A program made the translations under genes and the position numbers. The notes under the pieces are model-generated. The model searched no databases and was not told the DNA's origin. It saw nothing but the letters and a program-made list of their open reading frames with translations. From assembly GCA_025353725.1 (NCBI GenBank), contig JANXOF010000081.1, forward strand, positions 62,001 to 126,000: a stretch of 64,000 nt of DNA, read 5' to 3'. Shown piece by piece: positions 26,630-34,883 of the stretch (the stretch's first letter is position 1; each line of letters begins with the position of its first letter). The DNA is from Polyangiaceae bacterium. Its GTDB lineage: Bacteria > Myxococcota_A > Polyangia > Polyangiales > Polyangiaceae.

Positions 26630-28800
26630 CGTGGGTGACGCGTCCCGACGCCGTCGCCGTGATCGCGCTCTGCGCCACGCGGGCTGAAGACCGCATCCTC
26701 TTTGCCGACGCGTTCCGTGCCGCGGAAGCCGAAGCGGGCGTGAAGGCGCTCGTTTTGAGCAACGTCGCGACGACCCCTATGTCTCCTGGCGTCGAGCGCG
26801 CGGCGAACGAGGACGAACAGCCCAAAGCCATGCGGTTTGCGTCCGACGCGGCCGACGCCTCGCGTGAAATGGCAAATCTGTTCGCACGGGTTGCAGCCTC
26901 GCAGAAGCCCGTCGTCGCTTGCCTCCAAGGCCGCACACTCGGCACGAATTTCGAGCTCGCGCTCGCTTGCCGAGCGATCATCGCGACGGACGAGGACGCT
27001 ACCGAGGTGGGTCTTCCAGCCGTCACGGTCGGCCTCCTACCTGCCGGCAACGGGCTTCTCCGGGTCGCCGCACGCGCCGGCCTTAACGTCGCGATAGACC
27101 TCGGAGTGAGGGGCCTGCGCGTTTCCGCCCACGAGGCCTTCAATCTTGGTTTACTCGACGAGGTCGTCGCTCCGAGCGTCGCACTCGAGGTGGCATGTCG
27201 CCGTGCGCTTTGGCTCAACGCGTCGCCGTTGCCGCATGCCCGTCGGCCCACGCGTTCGCCGCAAGCCTTCGGACGCGGCTGGGTCACCGAACGCGTGCAC
27301 TATGCACAACGCATACTTTTCGAGAATACCGCCCCCGGTCGCTCGCTTCTTTTCAAGCGAGCGCGCGTTGAGGCAGCGGAGGCGACGCACGGGCACCAGC
27401 CCGCCGCGCTTCGAATCCTCGACGTGCTCGAGCGCTATAGCCACAAGGGTTTTGCGCCCGCTGCGGCACTCGAGGCGCAGCTCTTTGGCGAACTTGTCGT
27501 CAGCGAGACGTCCCATCGCCTCATCGAGCTCGCCTTGGCTCACGATCTCTGCAAGCGAGATCCTGGCGTCGAGGCCACAGAGACTCAGCTCGCGCGGCCG
27601 TACGCCGTGGAGCGCCTCGCCGTCGTTGGCGCAGGCATGATGGGCGCAGGGATTGCGTACGTAAGCGTCGATGCGGGCCTTCCCGTTCGGATAAAAGACG
27701 CGACTGACGTAGCCCTCGGCCGCGGCCTGAAATACGTTCGAGAACGGCTCGACGAGCGGGTCAGGCATGGCGCCCTCTTGGCCCGCGAGCGCGATCAACG
27801 ATTTGCGCTCCTCTCCGGCACCATCGACTACGCCGGAGTAGCCTCGGCCGATTTAGTCATCGAAGCGGTGTTCGAGGATCTCACTCTTAAACAACAGGTT
27901 TTGCGCGACATCGACAACCTCGCCAAAGACAGCTGCGTCATCGCATCAAACACTTCGGCCTTACCGATCACGAAGATCGCGGAGGCGTCGGCTCGTCCGG
28001 ATCGCATCGTGGGGATGCACTACTTCAGCCCCGTGCACCGTCGGCAGCTCCTCGAGGTCGTGCGGACGCCGCTAAGCGACCCGCGCGCGATCGCAACGGC
28101 GGTGGCGCTCGGCAAACGTCAGGGTAAGACCGTCCTGGTCGTGCGCGACGGCACGGGCTTCTACACGACACGCATTTTCGCACCGTACTTGAATGAAGCT
28201 GCGCAGCTTCTCACTGAAGGAGTGTCGATTGGTAACGTCGATCAGGCACTCGCCGATTGGGGCTTTCCGGACGGCCCGCTTCACGTCCTCGACGAGATGG
28301 GCATCGACATCGCCTCGCACGTCGCCGCAGAAATGCAGCAAGCGTTCGGAGATCGCCTGCGGGCGCCCGATGCGCTCGCGGCGCTTTTGGCAGACCACCG
28401 CTACGGCCGAAAAAACGGGCGCGGGTTTTACCTTTACGGGCGCGGTCACAAAGCCGAGAAGCGTGTCGACGATACGGTTTATCAAGCCCTCCGGATTCGC
28501 CCCTACGCGAAGCCCATGCCGGAGGAAATCACCCTTCGCTGCTCCATAGCCCTCGTGAACGAGGCGCTTCGCTGTCTCGACGAGGGCATTCTCCGAAGCC
28601 CGCGGGACGGTGACGTGGGCGCCGTTTTTGGCGTCGGTTTCCCTTCGTTTCGTGGAGGTCCCTTTCGGTACGTCGACATCCTAGGCGCCCCGGAGGTGCT
28701 GAAGCGAACGCGCTCGCTCGAGCAACGCTTCGGCGCGCGCTTCGAGCCCGCCCCGCTACTCGTAGAGATGGCCCGCAAAGGAAAGCGCTTCTACAACTAG
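26626..28800 (+). CDS. fadJ: FadJ-like enoyl-CoA hydratase/3-hydroxyacyl-CoA dehydrogenase, hydratase site degenerate
   Basis: A 724-residue two-domain beta-oxidation protein, partner of the thiolase. The C-terminal dehydrogenase looks intact: the NAD-binding LAVVGAGMMGAGIAYVS, ASNTSALPITKIAEA, the catalytic region MHYFSPVHRRQLLEVV and VVRDGTGFYTTRI. The N-terminal crotonase-like domain (about 1-190) is odd. One catalytic glutamate is kept (Glu110 in LGTNFELALAC) but the second is alanine (Ala132 in VGLPAVTVGLLP, where LPE is expected). The oxyanion glycines are also altered. It may therefore be hydratase-poor or use unusual substrates. ATG 26626 overlaps the fadI stop; the longer frame upstream is antisense-like and unrelated. 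Confidence 0.88.
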   Translation: MTWVTRPDAVAVIALCATRAEDRILFADAFRAAEAEAGVKALVLSNVATTPMSPGVERAANEDEQPKAMRFASDAADASREMANLFARVAASQKPVVACLQGRTLGTNFELALACRAIIATDEDATEVGLPAVTVGLLPAGNGLLRVAARAGLNVAIDLGVRGLRVSAHEAFNLGLLDEVVAPSVALEVACRRALWLNASPLPHARRPTRSPQAFGRGWVTERVHYAQRILFENTAPGRSLLFKRARVEAAEATHGHQPAALRILDVLERYSHKGFAPAAALEAQLFGELVVSETSHRLIELALAHDLCKRDPGVEATETQLARPYAVERLAVVGAGMMGAGIAYVSVDAGLPVRIKDATDVALGRGLKYVRERLDERVRHGALLARERDQRFALLSGTIDYAGVASADLVIEAVFEDLTLKQQVLRDIDNLAKDSCVIASNTSALPITKIAEASARPDRIVGMHYFSPVHRRQLLEVVRTPLSDPRAIATAVALGKRQGKTVLVVRDGTGFYTTRIFAPYLNEAAQLLTEGVSIGNVDQALADWGFPDGPLHVLDEMGIDIASHVAAEMQQAFGDRLRAPDALAALLADHRYGRKNGRGFYLYGRGHKAEKRVDDTVYQALRIRPYAKPMPEEITLRCSIALVNEALRCLDEGILRSPRDGDVGAVFGVGFPSFRGGPFRYVDILGAPEVLKRTRSLEQRFGARFEPAPLLVEMARKGKRFYN

Positions 28801-28802
28801 TG

Positions 28803-28844
28803 TTCCCCGGCGATTTAAACACTCAGTACGCGAACGCCGGGGAA
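28803..28844. terminator. 10-bp perfect inverted repeat between convergent fadJ and toxin genes
   Basis: TTCCCCGGCG (28803-28812) and CGCCGGGGAA (28835-28844) are perfectly complementary with a 22-base loop. The repeat begins two bases after the fadJ stop and its right arm lies within the last codons of the convergent PIN gene. A shared two-way terminator is likely; a binding site is possible. No T-run follows on either side. Confidence 0.5.
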
Positions 28845-29204
28845 GTACTCCGTAAGAAGCTCCAGATCGGTGACGTCACTCGTGTAGACTACGGCGCCCC
28901 CAAACGTCGCTGCAAAGGCCATTACCATGGCGTCGATGGAGAGAGTCGCTCCCCGTTGACCCTTAACCTGCGCAAGCGCCACTCCTGCGGCTTCAGCAGC
29001 CTCGCGAGGAAAAGGAACGAAAGTCACCGCTAGCTTCATTCGCTCGCGCACGTCTGTCCTCCCTCGCCACCACTCACTCAAAGTCGGAGTGATGGCCATA
29101 AGTTGCGCACGATGTTCTTTGGCCGCTCGGAGCAGCATCATTCCGCGCTCTTTCTTTTTCTCGATGGCGACAAGGGCGCCAGCGTCGAGGGTAACGACAA
29201 TCAT
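28815..29204 (-). CDS. PIN-domain toxin (VapC-like)
   Basis: A 129-residue PIN-domain protein, probably a ribonuclease toxin. It begins MIVVTLDAGALVAIEKKKE, with the first acidic metal ligand in LDAGAL, then a central conserved glutamate in TLSEWWRG (the usual T-x-x-E), and a late SIDAMVMAFAA and VYTSDVTDLELL holding the last two aspartates. The ATG at 29204 overlaps the antitoxin stop (ATGA); a longer frame to 29303 would overlap most of the antitoxin and is rejected. The order antitoxin then toxin is the usual VapBC layout. It lies convergent to fadJ. Confidence 0.85.
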   Translation of the reverse strand: MIVVTLDAGALVAIEKKKERGMMLLRAAKEHRAQLMAITPTLSEWWRGRTDVRERMKLAVTFVPFPREAAEAAGVALAQVKGQRGATLSIDAMVMAFAATFGGAVVYTSDVTDLELLTEYFPGVRVLSV

Positions 29205-29467
29205 GCTGCGCGCGACGCTCGCTTCTTTTTTGGCGCCGCCATTTCCTTCATGAAGGCTTCGAACGCCGTGGCCTCGATGGGTGCGGCATGACGAATAAGC
29301 CACTCGATGGCGTCTTGTCGGTCCGCCTCGAGAGCTACAGCCTCGATGAGCGCAGACACATTTCCACCGAACGAACGCAAGGCCGCTTTGCGAAGTCGCG
29401 TTTTTGTCTCCGAAGACACGGAGACCGAAAAAGTTTCCATTTTCCCGGTTCGCTTGAGTCTTGCCAT
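29201..29467 (-). CDS. ribbon-helix-helix antitoxin
   Basis: An 88-residue protein starting MARLKRTGKMETFSVSVS, then SETKTRLRKAALRSFGGNVS and ALIEAVALEADRQDAIEWLI. The short beta strand TFSVSV followed by two helices is the ribbon-helix-helix DNA-binding fold (CopG/MetJ type). The basic tail APKKKRASRAA is likely to contact the toxin or DNA. ATG 29467 was chosen, as it leaves a 155-base gap to the divergent purB for a promoter; a second in-frame ATG is at 29440, and the frame stays open to 29605. Such antitoxins bind their own promoter, so autoregulation is expected. Confidence 0.75.
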   Translation of the reverse strand: MARLKRTGKMETFSVSVSSETKTRLRKAALRSFGGNVSALIEAVALEADRQDAIEWLIRHAAPIEATAFEAFMKEMAAPKKKRASRAA

Positions 29468-29622
29468 GTACTCTTTGCTATCAGGATAACAAAACGAGTC
29501 AACCCAACGCTCGGTACGTTCGTCTCGTTCAACGTGGGGGCATTCGGCTCGCATCGTCTGCTCCAGGCGAGCCAATGACGAGAGCCCGCAGCCGTCCGCC
29601 ATCATGCTAGAAGGCTCACGGC

Positions 29623-30921
29623 ATGATCCCGCGTTACACGCCGCCAGATTTCACGGTTCTCTGGTCTTCAGAACGCCGGTACCAGATATGGCTCGAGGTC
29701 GAGCTCGCGGCATGTGACGCCATGGAGAGTGCCGGCGTCGTGCCAGGGGGTACGGCCGCACGCATCCGGGCCATGGGGCTAATGCTCGACGCCGCGCGCA
29801 TTGACGAAATCGAGCGAACCACGAAGCACGATGTCATCGCGTTTCTCACCCACGTCGAGGAGCTCGCAGGGGCCGACGCCCGTTGGCTCCATCGCGGGAT
29901 GACATCGAGCGACGTCCTCGATACGGCCTTCGCGGTCGTGCTCCGCGACGCTGCGGACAGCTTGGTGACCCGCACGACTGCGCTTCTCGATGCCCTCGCC
30001 AAGCGCGCGCGTGAGCACGCAAAAACACCGATGATCGGCCGAAGTCATGGCATTTTCGCAGAGCCCGTGACCTTCGGCCTCGCGCTGGCGGGGCATCACG
30101 CGGAGATGGCCCGAGGGCGCGAGCGACTCCTTCGCGCGAGAGACCAAATTGCCGTCGGTAAGATCGCCGGCGCCGTGGGAACGTACGCGCATCTTTCGCC
30201 CGCCATCGAGCAGCAAGCGCTTACCGCGCTCGGACTGCGCGCCGAGACAGTCAGCACGCAGATCGTAGCGCGCGACCGCCACGCCGAGTTTTTCACGGCG
30301 ATGGCGCTCGTGGCGGCGGGCATTGAGCGTTTGGCAACCAGCGTGCGGCACTGGCAACGCTCCGAAGTCGGCGAGGCCGAGGAGGCTTTCACGGCAGGGC
30401 AAAAAGGCTCGAGCGCCATGCCTCACAAGCGGAACCCGATTCTTAGCGAAAATCTCTGCGGGCTGGCTCGCGTCGTCCGCGCGGCTTGCATCCCCGCCCT
30501 CGAGAACATCGCCCTTTGGCACGAGCGCGACATCTCTCACTCATCGGTCGAGCGAATGATCGCGCCAGACACGACAGCAACCCTCGCGTTCATGCTCGAC
30601 CGCTCGCGAAGCCTCGTCGAGGGCCTTGTCGTCTACCCGGAGCGCCTCAATGAGAACCTCGGCCGAGCCGCGGAGCTCTATTTTTCCGAGGCCGTACTAC
30701 TCGCGCTCGTCGAGACAGGCCTCGGGCGACAGGACGCGTACGTCCTCGTGCAGCGCAACGCGATGCGCGCCTGGCGGGGCGACGGCGCGTTCCGAGCCAA
30801 CCTCGCCGCCGATGCCGACGTTAGCTCCAGACTCCCGACGGACGTCCTGGAGCGGCTCTTCGACCTGAACCACGCGTTGCAGCACGTACCGGGGATTGTG
30901 GAGCGAGCCTTAGGCCAGTAA
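29623..30921 (+). CDS. purB: adenylosuccinate lyase
   Basis: PurB works twice in purine synthesis, releasing fumarate from SAICAR and from adenylosuccinate. The 432-residue protein has [20 protein letters not shown], the substrate-binding [40 protein letters not shown] with a catalytic histidine, and the fumarase/lyase signature [13 protein letters not shown] containing the catalytic serine loop. [14 protein letters not shown] also fits. It is followed after 20 bases by a GNAT gene, probably in the same transcript. Length and motifs are normal. Confidence 0.96.
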   Translation: MIPRYTPPDFTVLWSSERRYQIWLEVELAACDAMESAGVVPGGTAARIRAMGLMLDAARIDEIERTTKHDVIAFLTHVEELAGADARWLHRGMTSSDVLDTAFAVVLRDAADSLVTRTTALLDALAKRAREHAKTPMIGRSHGIFAEPVTFGLALAGHHAEMARGRERLLRARDQIAVGKIAGAVGTYAHLSPAIEQQALTALGLRAETVSTQIVARDRHAEFFTAMALVAAGIERLATSVRHWQRSEVGEAEEAFTAGQKGSSAMPHKRNPILSENLCGLARVVRAACIPALENIALWHERDISHSSVERMIAPDTTATLAFMLDRSRSLVEGLVVYPERLNENLGRAAELYFSEAVLLALVETGLGRQDAYVLVQRNAMRAWRGDGAFRANLAADADVSSRLPTDVLERLFDLNHALQHVPGIVERALGQ

Positions 30922-30941
30922 GCGGACGAAAAGGAGACACC

Positions 30942-31412
30942 ATGCTCGTTGACGCAACCGACGCCGACTTCGCAGCGCTCTCGGCGGGAACAGCCCCGCG
31001 CGGTCTTCGGCTTCCCGACGGCCCTCTCGAAGCGCCGGAGGTCCTTCACATGCTCCGCGAGCTCGCCTTCTCCCTTCGGCCTGGGTTTTCGCCCGCCGCT
31101 TGGATGATTATCGAAGGCGAGGAGATCGTCGGCTTGTGCTCACTGGTCAAAGCGCCCGCCTCGAGCGGTATCGATATTGGCTATGGCATCACGGCTACCC
31201 GACGAAAGCGGGGAGCTGCGACCCGTGCGGTGGCGGCGTTGGTCGAATGGGCACAATCCGACTCGCGCGTTGACGTTGTGCGCGCCGAAACGTCCGTCGA
31301 CAACCTCCCCTCCCAGCGCGTTTTAGAGCGCAATGACTTCGTACGAGGAGGCGAGCGCATGGATGCCGAAGACGGCGCGCTTGTCTGTTGGCTTCGAACG
31401 TTACGTGCGTGA
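30942..31412 (+). CDS. GNAT family N-acetyltransferase
   Basis: A 156-residue acetyltransferase with the acetyl-CoA loop in TRRKRGAATRAVAALVEWA and the following ETSVDNLPSQRVLERNDFV, the usual pair in RimJ/RimL-like proteins. The start at 30942 is preceded by AAAAGGAGAC, a strong ribosome-binding site. It lies 20 bases after purB and may be cotranscribed. The substrate, small amine or protein N-terminus, cannot be told. The next gene is convergent 15 bases away. Confidence 0.8.
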   Translation: MLVDATDADFAALSAGTAPRGLRLPDGPLEAPEVLHMLRELAFSLRPGFSPAAWMIIEGEEIVGLCSLVKAPASSGIDIGYGITATRRKRGAATRAVAALVEWAQSDSRVDVVRAETSVDNLPSQRVLERNDFVRGGERMDAEDGALVCWLRTLRA

Positions 31413-31427
31413 CGCTTCGGCAAAGCC

Positions 31428-32513
31428 TTATTCGTCGTCGGGAAGGCTCACGTCAATACGACTGTTCGTGTTGAAGTTTTCGGCACCGCAGCAGTAGCAA
31501 CCTGTCACCAGCGACCCGCATCGCATGCCGGGTGCAGAAGCGATTTTAGCCACACGTGTCGAGGCGTCGGCGACGCCTCCAAGGTCGGTCGTCGCGACTC
31601 CCCCACAGCCTGCGCTATCCTTGTATTGCGCACACAAAGAACTGCAACTCTCTCCTTCCGTACCTTCGCCGACAAACTTTCGAGAGTTGCACGTGACTTT
31701 TCCGCTCTTGGCCCACGCACCGTTTGAGCACTGGCCGGCGTCGCGAAGCGGATCCCGACATGCCGCGGTTTTGGGCCATTTTACTTCTCCGTTCGCACCG
31801 CACGAGGCCTCGGGGCCAGAGGTAACATTCATGCGCGTAGTACCCCCGGATGCGCTTTCGCCGAGCGGGCGAACACTCAGCGCGCTCGTGCCCTCCTCGG
31901 AGCCGCCGTCTTCGACATCAAAGCTGCTGAGTAGAAGCTGCGTAACTTCCGTGAGCAAGGCGGTTGTTCCGCCGACAAGCAAGCTTCCGTCGCTCGCGCT
32001 TTCATCGCCTGCACTCGCCTTGTCGCCCGGTGCGCCAGCCTTCTGGCTACCCGGTTTAGGCAATACCGTTCCGCACTGCGGGTGAATCGATAGATCGATC
32101 TCAACCCCCTGAGAACGGAGCGCGCTCGGTCTCACTGCGCTCAAGGTCGGTGAGGACGCCTTTGCTCGAATCGTCGCCGCGCTCTTCGCGTCAGGAACAA
32201 AGGCGAGCGATTCCACGACGCCGTCGTAACGGAGCGTTAGGCGCTTCGCGTTCGCGTCCATGACAAAGGTTCCTGCAATGTCGCAGCTCGCGCGGCAGTT
32301 CGCTTTCGTGGCCTTGAACTTGTCTGATCCGTCCGTGAAAGACAGCTGAGCGAAGCGCGTGCCTGAGGCGAGGGCGGCGGGACTATAGGTGCCAGAAAGA
32401 GTGTACGTAGTCGCGGAGTCGCTCTTTGTGGTTTCTGTGCTGCTTCCGCAAGCCACAAGCCCACTGAAGAACACAATTCCGCTTAGGTAACGACCGCACT
32501 TCGCAAGCGTCAT
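31428..32513 (-). CDS. cysteine-rich lipoprotein of unknown function
   Basis: A 361-residue predicted lipoprotein. The signal YLSGIVFFSGLVACGSS ends in a clear lipobox (LVAC). After a serine/threonine-rich linker comes a beta-rich half (YTLSGTYSPAALASGTRFAQ, then repeated strands). The last 120 residues hold about fourteen cysteines (for example CRDPLRDAGQCSNGAW and GCYCCGAENFN), suggesting a disulfide-stabilised domain. I do not recognise a family; similar proteins with long Cys-rich tails are common in myxobacteria. It is convergent with the GNAT gene and the upstream 186 bases hold no gene. Confidence 0.65.
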   Translation of the reverse strand: MTLAKCGRYLSGIVFFSGLVACGSSTETTKSDSATTYTLSGTYSPAALASGTRFAQLSFTDGSDKFKATKANCRASCDIAGTFVMDANAKRLTLRYDGVVESLAFVPDAKSAATIRAKASSPTLSAVRPSALRSQGVEIDLSIHPQCGTVLPKPGSQKAGAPGDKASAGDESASDGSLLVGGTTALLTEVTQLLLSSFDVEDGGSEEGTSALSVRPLGESASGGTTRMNVTSGPEASCGANGEVKWPKTAACRDPLRDAGQCSNGAWAKSGKVTCNSRKFVGEGTEGESCSSLCAQYKDSAGCGGVATTDLGGVADASTRVAKIASAPGMRCGSLVTGCYCCGAENFNTNSRIDVSLPDDE

Positions 32514-32699
32514 ACAGGCTTAACTCCATGGCTTTGGGCCTCGCGGCCAAGCGTCTTCGGCGCTCTCAAGCGAGACGCGTGCCAAGAGACGGCGTGGCGC
32601 CATTTGCCGAACATCGTAGCGGAGCCAGAGGCCGTGTTGCAGACCTGAGGAACTCGTAGTTCCGGAGGCGGCACGTTCAGATCCGCGCAGCTGCGCAAA

Positions 32700-33302
32700 T
32701 CAACGCAGCGTGAGCGCGGCAATCGCAATGGCGCTCACGAGACACATGGTGAGTGCCGTCATGACGGTGAGCGCCCAGCGCGCGTCGGAGGAGTAACGCT
32801 TGCTGCTCCATACGGCCGCGAGGCCAATCGGCGGAGCCAAGATGAGGAGCGACCCGAGTGCGACAGGGTCTTCCCACCACGCGCTTTGGACCGAGGCGAC
32901 GAGCTCCCTTTTACGTGTATCTTGCACATGGCGAAGGTACGGCTGCCCCGCGCCTTGGGCCGCTCGACTCACCTCCGGGGCGTACGCCGGGAATTCTCGC
33001 GCAACCTTGTGCGGGTCGCACTTCCGACGCTCCACCGCGGGTCTCGGAGCCTCCTTGAGTTGCGGTTGCGGGCTCGGAGACACCTGCGGGTCTCGGGGCA
33101 TGAACTGCGGGAGAAGGCGCAATAGCTCTGGCGGCACTTGCAGAAACACACGCCTACGAAGGTCCGCCTTGCTGTGGAGGTTCCAGGACGCGAACGGCCA
33201 AGGCCTTCCAGTGCCGTAGCCCTCCCGAAGCCACCCGTTTCCGGTCAGCGTGTCGACGCTTCGCTTCCCAGCTGGAGGAGTGCGACTCCGCGTGTTTCGC
33301 AT
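32700..33302 (-). CDS. small membrane protein with two C-terminal helices
   Basis: The last 60 residues are convincing: WWEDPVALGSLLILAPPIGL, then a basic turn SSKRYSSDARW and a second helix LTVMTALTMCLVSAIAIAAL. The WWxxPxxLxxLLxxPPxGL pattern recurs in small bacterial inner-membrane proteins of unknown role. The N-terminal part is proline- and arginine-rich without recognisable features, so the start is uncertain: 33302 is the longest option, and ATG 33101 (MPRDPQVSPSPQPQLKE) is a good alternative giving 133 residues. It lies between a GT2 gene and the lipoprotein gene on the same strand. Confidence 0.5.
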   Translation of the reverse strand: MRNTRSRTPPAGKRSVDTLTGNGWLREGYGTGRPWPFASWNLHSKADLRRRVFLQVPPELLRLLPQFMPRDPQVSPSPQPQLKEAPRPAVERRKCDPHKVAREFPAYAPEVSRAAQGAGQPYLRHVQDTRKRELVASVQSAWWEDPVALGSLLILAPPIGLAAVWSSKRYSSDARWALTVMTALTMCLVSAIAIAALTLR

Positions 33303-33381
33303 GCCTCACTCAAGAATGAACGATCCGCAGCTTTCCGCAAGCGTTCGTTGCCCGAGAGACAATCATCGTCAACGACACGTC

Positions 33382-34107
33382 CTACCGTGCAGGTCGAATG
33401 CGAACGCGTACTGCGGCGCGCGCAATAAGCCAGAAAATAGGCGGAAGGTGACGAAGTCGGAGCTTGCTTATCTCGTTTCCATACATCGGCGTAATAGGGA
33501 CTTCCGCGATCCTGAATCGTTGAGCTGCGAGCTGACCAAGGAGATCGTTCGGATAACCAAAACTTGGCCAAAGGCCGTCTAAGTCGAGTTCCGCTGCGGC
33601 ACTTCGCGCGAGCGCCGTGAAGCCACACTGGCTGTCCGCGAGAGGTTGCCTTATCGCGGCCGAGGTGAGCCATGTAAACACCTGCCCGCCTATCCACCGG
33701 GGAGTTCCCATCGAGGCGCGGACGCGGGGATCGGCGAAGCGGTCACCCTTCACGTAGTCGGCCACGCCGCGCACAATGGGAAGCGCTACCGACTCGAGCT
33801 CGCGCGGGTCCATCTGGCCGTCGCCCGCCATGACGCAAAGGGCGTCGGTCGGCGACGAGGTCATGGCAAGCGCGCGGCGGTAACCCGTCGTCAACGCAGC
33901 TCCAACGCCGCGTCTCGAGCGATGCCGCGAGACCACGAGCCGACGGTCACGGACGTCGAGGGCGCACTCGGACGTCCTGTCGAGACTGCCGTCATCGACG
34001 ACCACAATCGCGTCGACGAACGCCGGCATCGACGCCACGACGCCGGCAACGAAAGCCTCTTCTTGGAACGCCGGCACCACAACCACGATTTTTGAGCCCT
34101 CAAGCAT
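33382..34107 (-). CDS. GT2 glycosyltransferase (dolichyl-phosphate mannose synthase-like)
   Basis: A 241-residue GT2 enzyme without clear C-terminal membrane helices. Motifs: VVVVPAFQEEAFVAGVV, IVVVDDGSLDRTSECAL, RGVGAALTTGYRRAL, and the metal-binding VMAGDGQMDPRELESV. LADSQCGFTALAR is the conserved acceptor-side motif of Und-P or dolichyl-P sugar synthases. The ending SKLRLRHLPPIFWLIARA may lie on the membrane surface. It is divergent from phoB, with 74 bases between start codons. It probably makes a polyprenyl-phosphate sugar or a glycosylated lipid; the sugar is unknown. Confidence 0.82.
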   Translation of the reverse strand: MLEGSKIVVVVPAFQEEAFVAGVVASMPAFVDAIVVVDDGSLDRTSECALDVRDRRLVVSRHRSRRGVGAALTTGYRRALAMTSSPTDALCVMAGDGQMDPRELESVALPIVRGVADYVKGDRFADPRVRASMGTPRWIGGQVFTWLTSAAIRQPLADSQCGFTALARSAAAELDLDGLWPSFGYPNDLLGQLAAQRFRIAEVPITPMYGNEISKLRLRHLPPIFWLIARAAVRVRIRPAR

Positions 34108-34181
34108 GCAGTCGACCCTCCCGGCCTACGAAGACGCCGTCATGACACCTACCCGTCACATGACTAGAGTATCGCCGTGTC

Positions 34182-34883
34182 ATGGCGCGAATCTTGGTCA
34201 TCGAGGATGAGCCCGACATCCAACAGGTCCTCGAGTACAACCTCCGCGAGAAGGGCCACAAGGTCTTCGTCGCGGGAAAAGGGGAAGAAGGTCTTCGGCT
34301 CGCACGCGAGAAACGTCCAGACCTCATCTTGCTCGACCTCATGCTTCCGGACATGGCCGGAACGGAGATCTGCCGCACGCTCAAGGGTGACGCTGCAACG
34401 CGGACCATCCAGATCATCATGCTCACCGCGAAGGGCGAGGAGATCGACCGCGTCGTCGGGTTCGAGCTTGGTGCCGACGACTACGTCGTCAAGCCATTCA
34501 GCGTTCGGGAGTTGCTTCTTCGCGTGCAAGCGATTCTTCGTCGCTCGCAGGGCAGCGAGCATGGAGCCGCGCAGGGCTTTCAATTCGGCACGCTGCGCGT
34601 CGACCGGGAGGCCCATCGCGTGTGGGCAGCAGACACCGAGCTCGAGCTTACGGCGCTCGAGTTCAAGCTTCTGATGATGCTCTACGACCGAAAAAACAGG
34701 GTGCAGACGCGCTCCGCACTTCTCAGCGACGTCTGGGGAATCGACGCCGACATCACCACGCGCACCGTCGATACGCACGTAAAACGCTTACGCGAGAAAC
34801 TCGGCGACGCCGGCGTTTACATCGAAACTGTACGCGGCGTCGGCTATCGCTTTGCCGATAACCCCGAAGAGACGAGCGGGTGA
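34182..34883 (+). CDS. phoB: phosphate-type response regulator, OmpR/PhoB family
   Basis: A 233-residue regulator with an N-terminal receiver domain (RILVIEDEPDIQQVLEYN) and a C-terminal winged helix. The phospho-acceptor is Asp52 in LILLDLMLPD, with Thr82 in IIMLTAKGEE and Lys104 in DYVVKPFSVREL. The DNA-binding domain shows LTALEFKLLMML, RTRSALL-like recognition helix region and TVDTHVKRLREKLGDAG, YIETVRGVGYRF. Directly coupled to the kinase gene (GTGA) and followed by phoU, it is best called PhoB, controlling phosphate-starvation genes. No pst transporter is in view. A clear Pho box could not be recognised upstream. Confidence 0.88.
   Translation: MARILVIEDEPDIQQVLEYNLREKGHKVFVAGKGEEGLRLAREKRPDLILLDLMLPDMAGTEICRTLKGDAATRTIQIIMLTAKGEEIDRVVGFELGADDYVVKPFSVRELLLRVQAILRRSQGSEHGAAQGFQFGTLRVDREAHRVWAADTELELTALEFKLLMMLYDRKNRVQTRSALLSDVWGIDADITTRTVDTHVKRLREKLGDAGVYIETVRGVGYRFADNPEETSG

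Noticed and set aside
29468-29605. N-terminal extension of the antitoxin
   Set aside because: It would run into the purB upstream region and adds cysteine-rich residues unlike the family.
34108-34181. Possible Pho box upstream of phoB
   Set aside because: Two GTCA elements are 16 bases apart, not the 11 of a Pho box, and flanking bases do not match.
34164-34778. 204-codon minus-strand frame
   Set aside because: It is a shadow of phoB.
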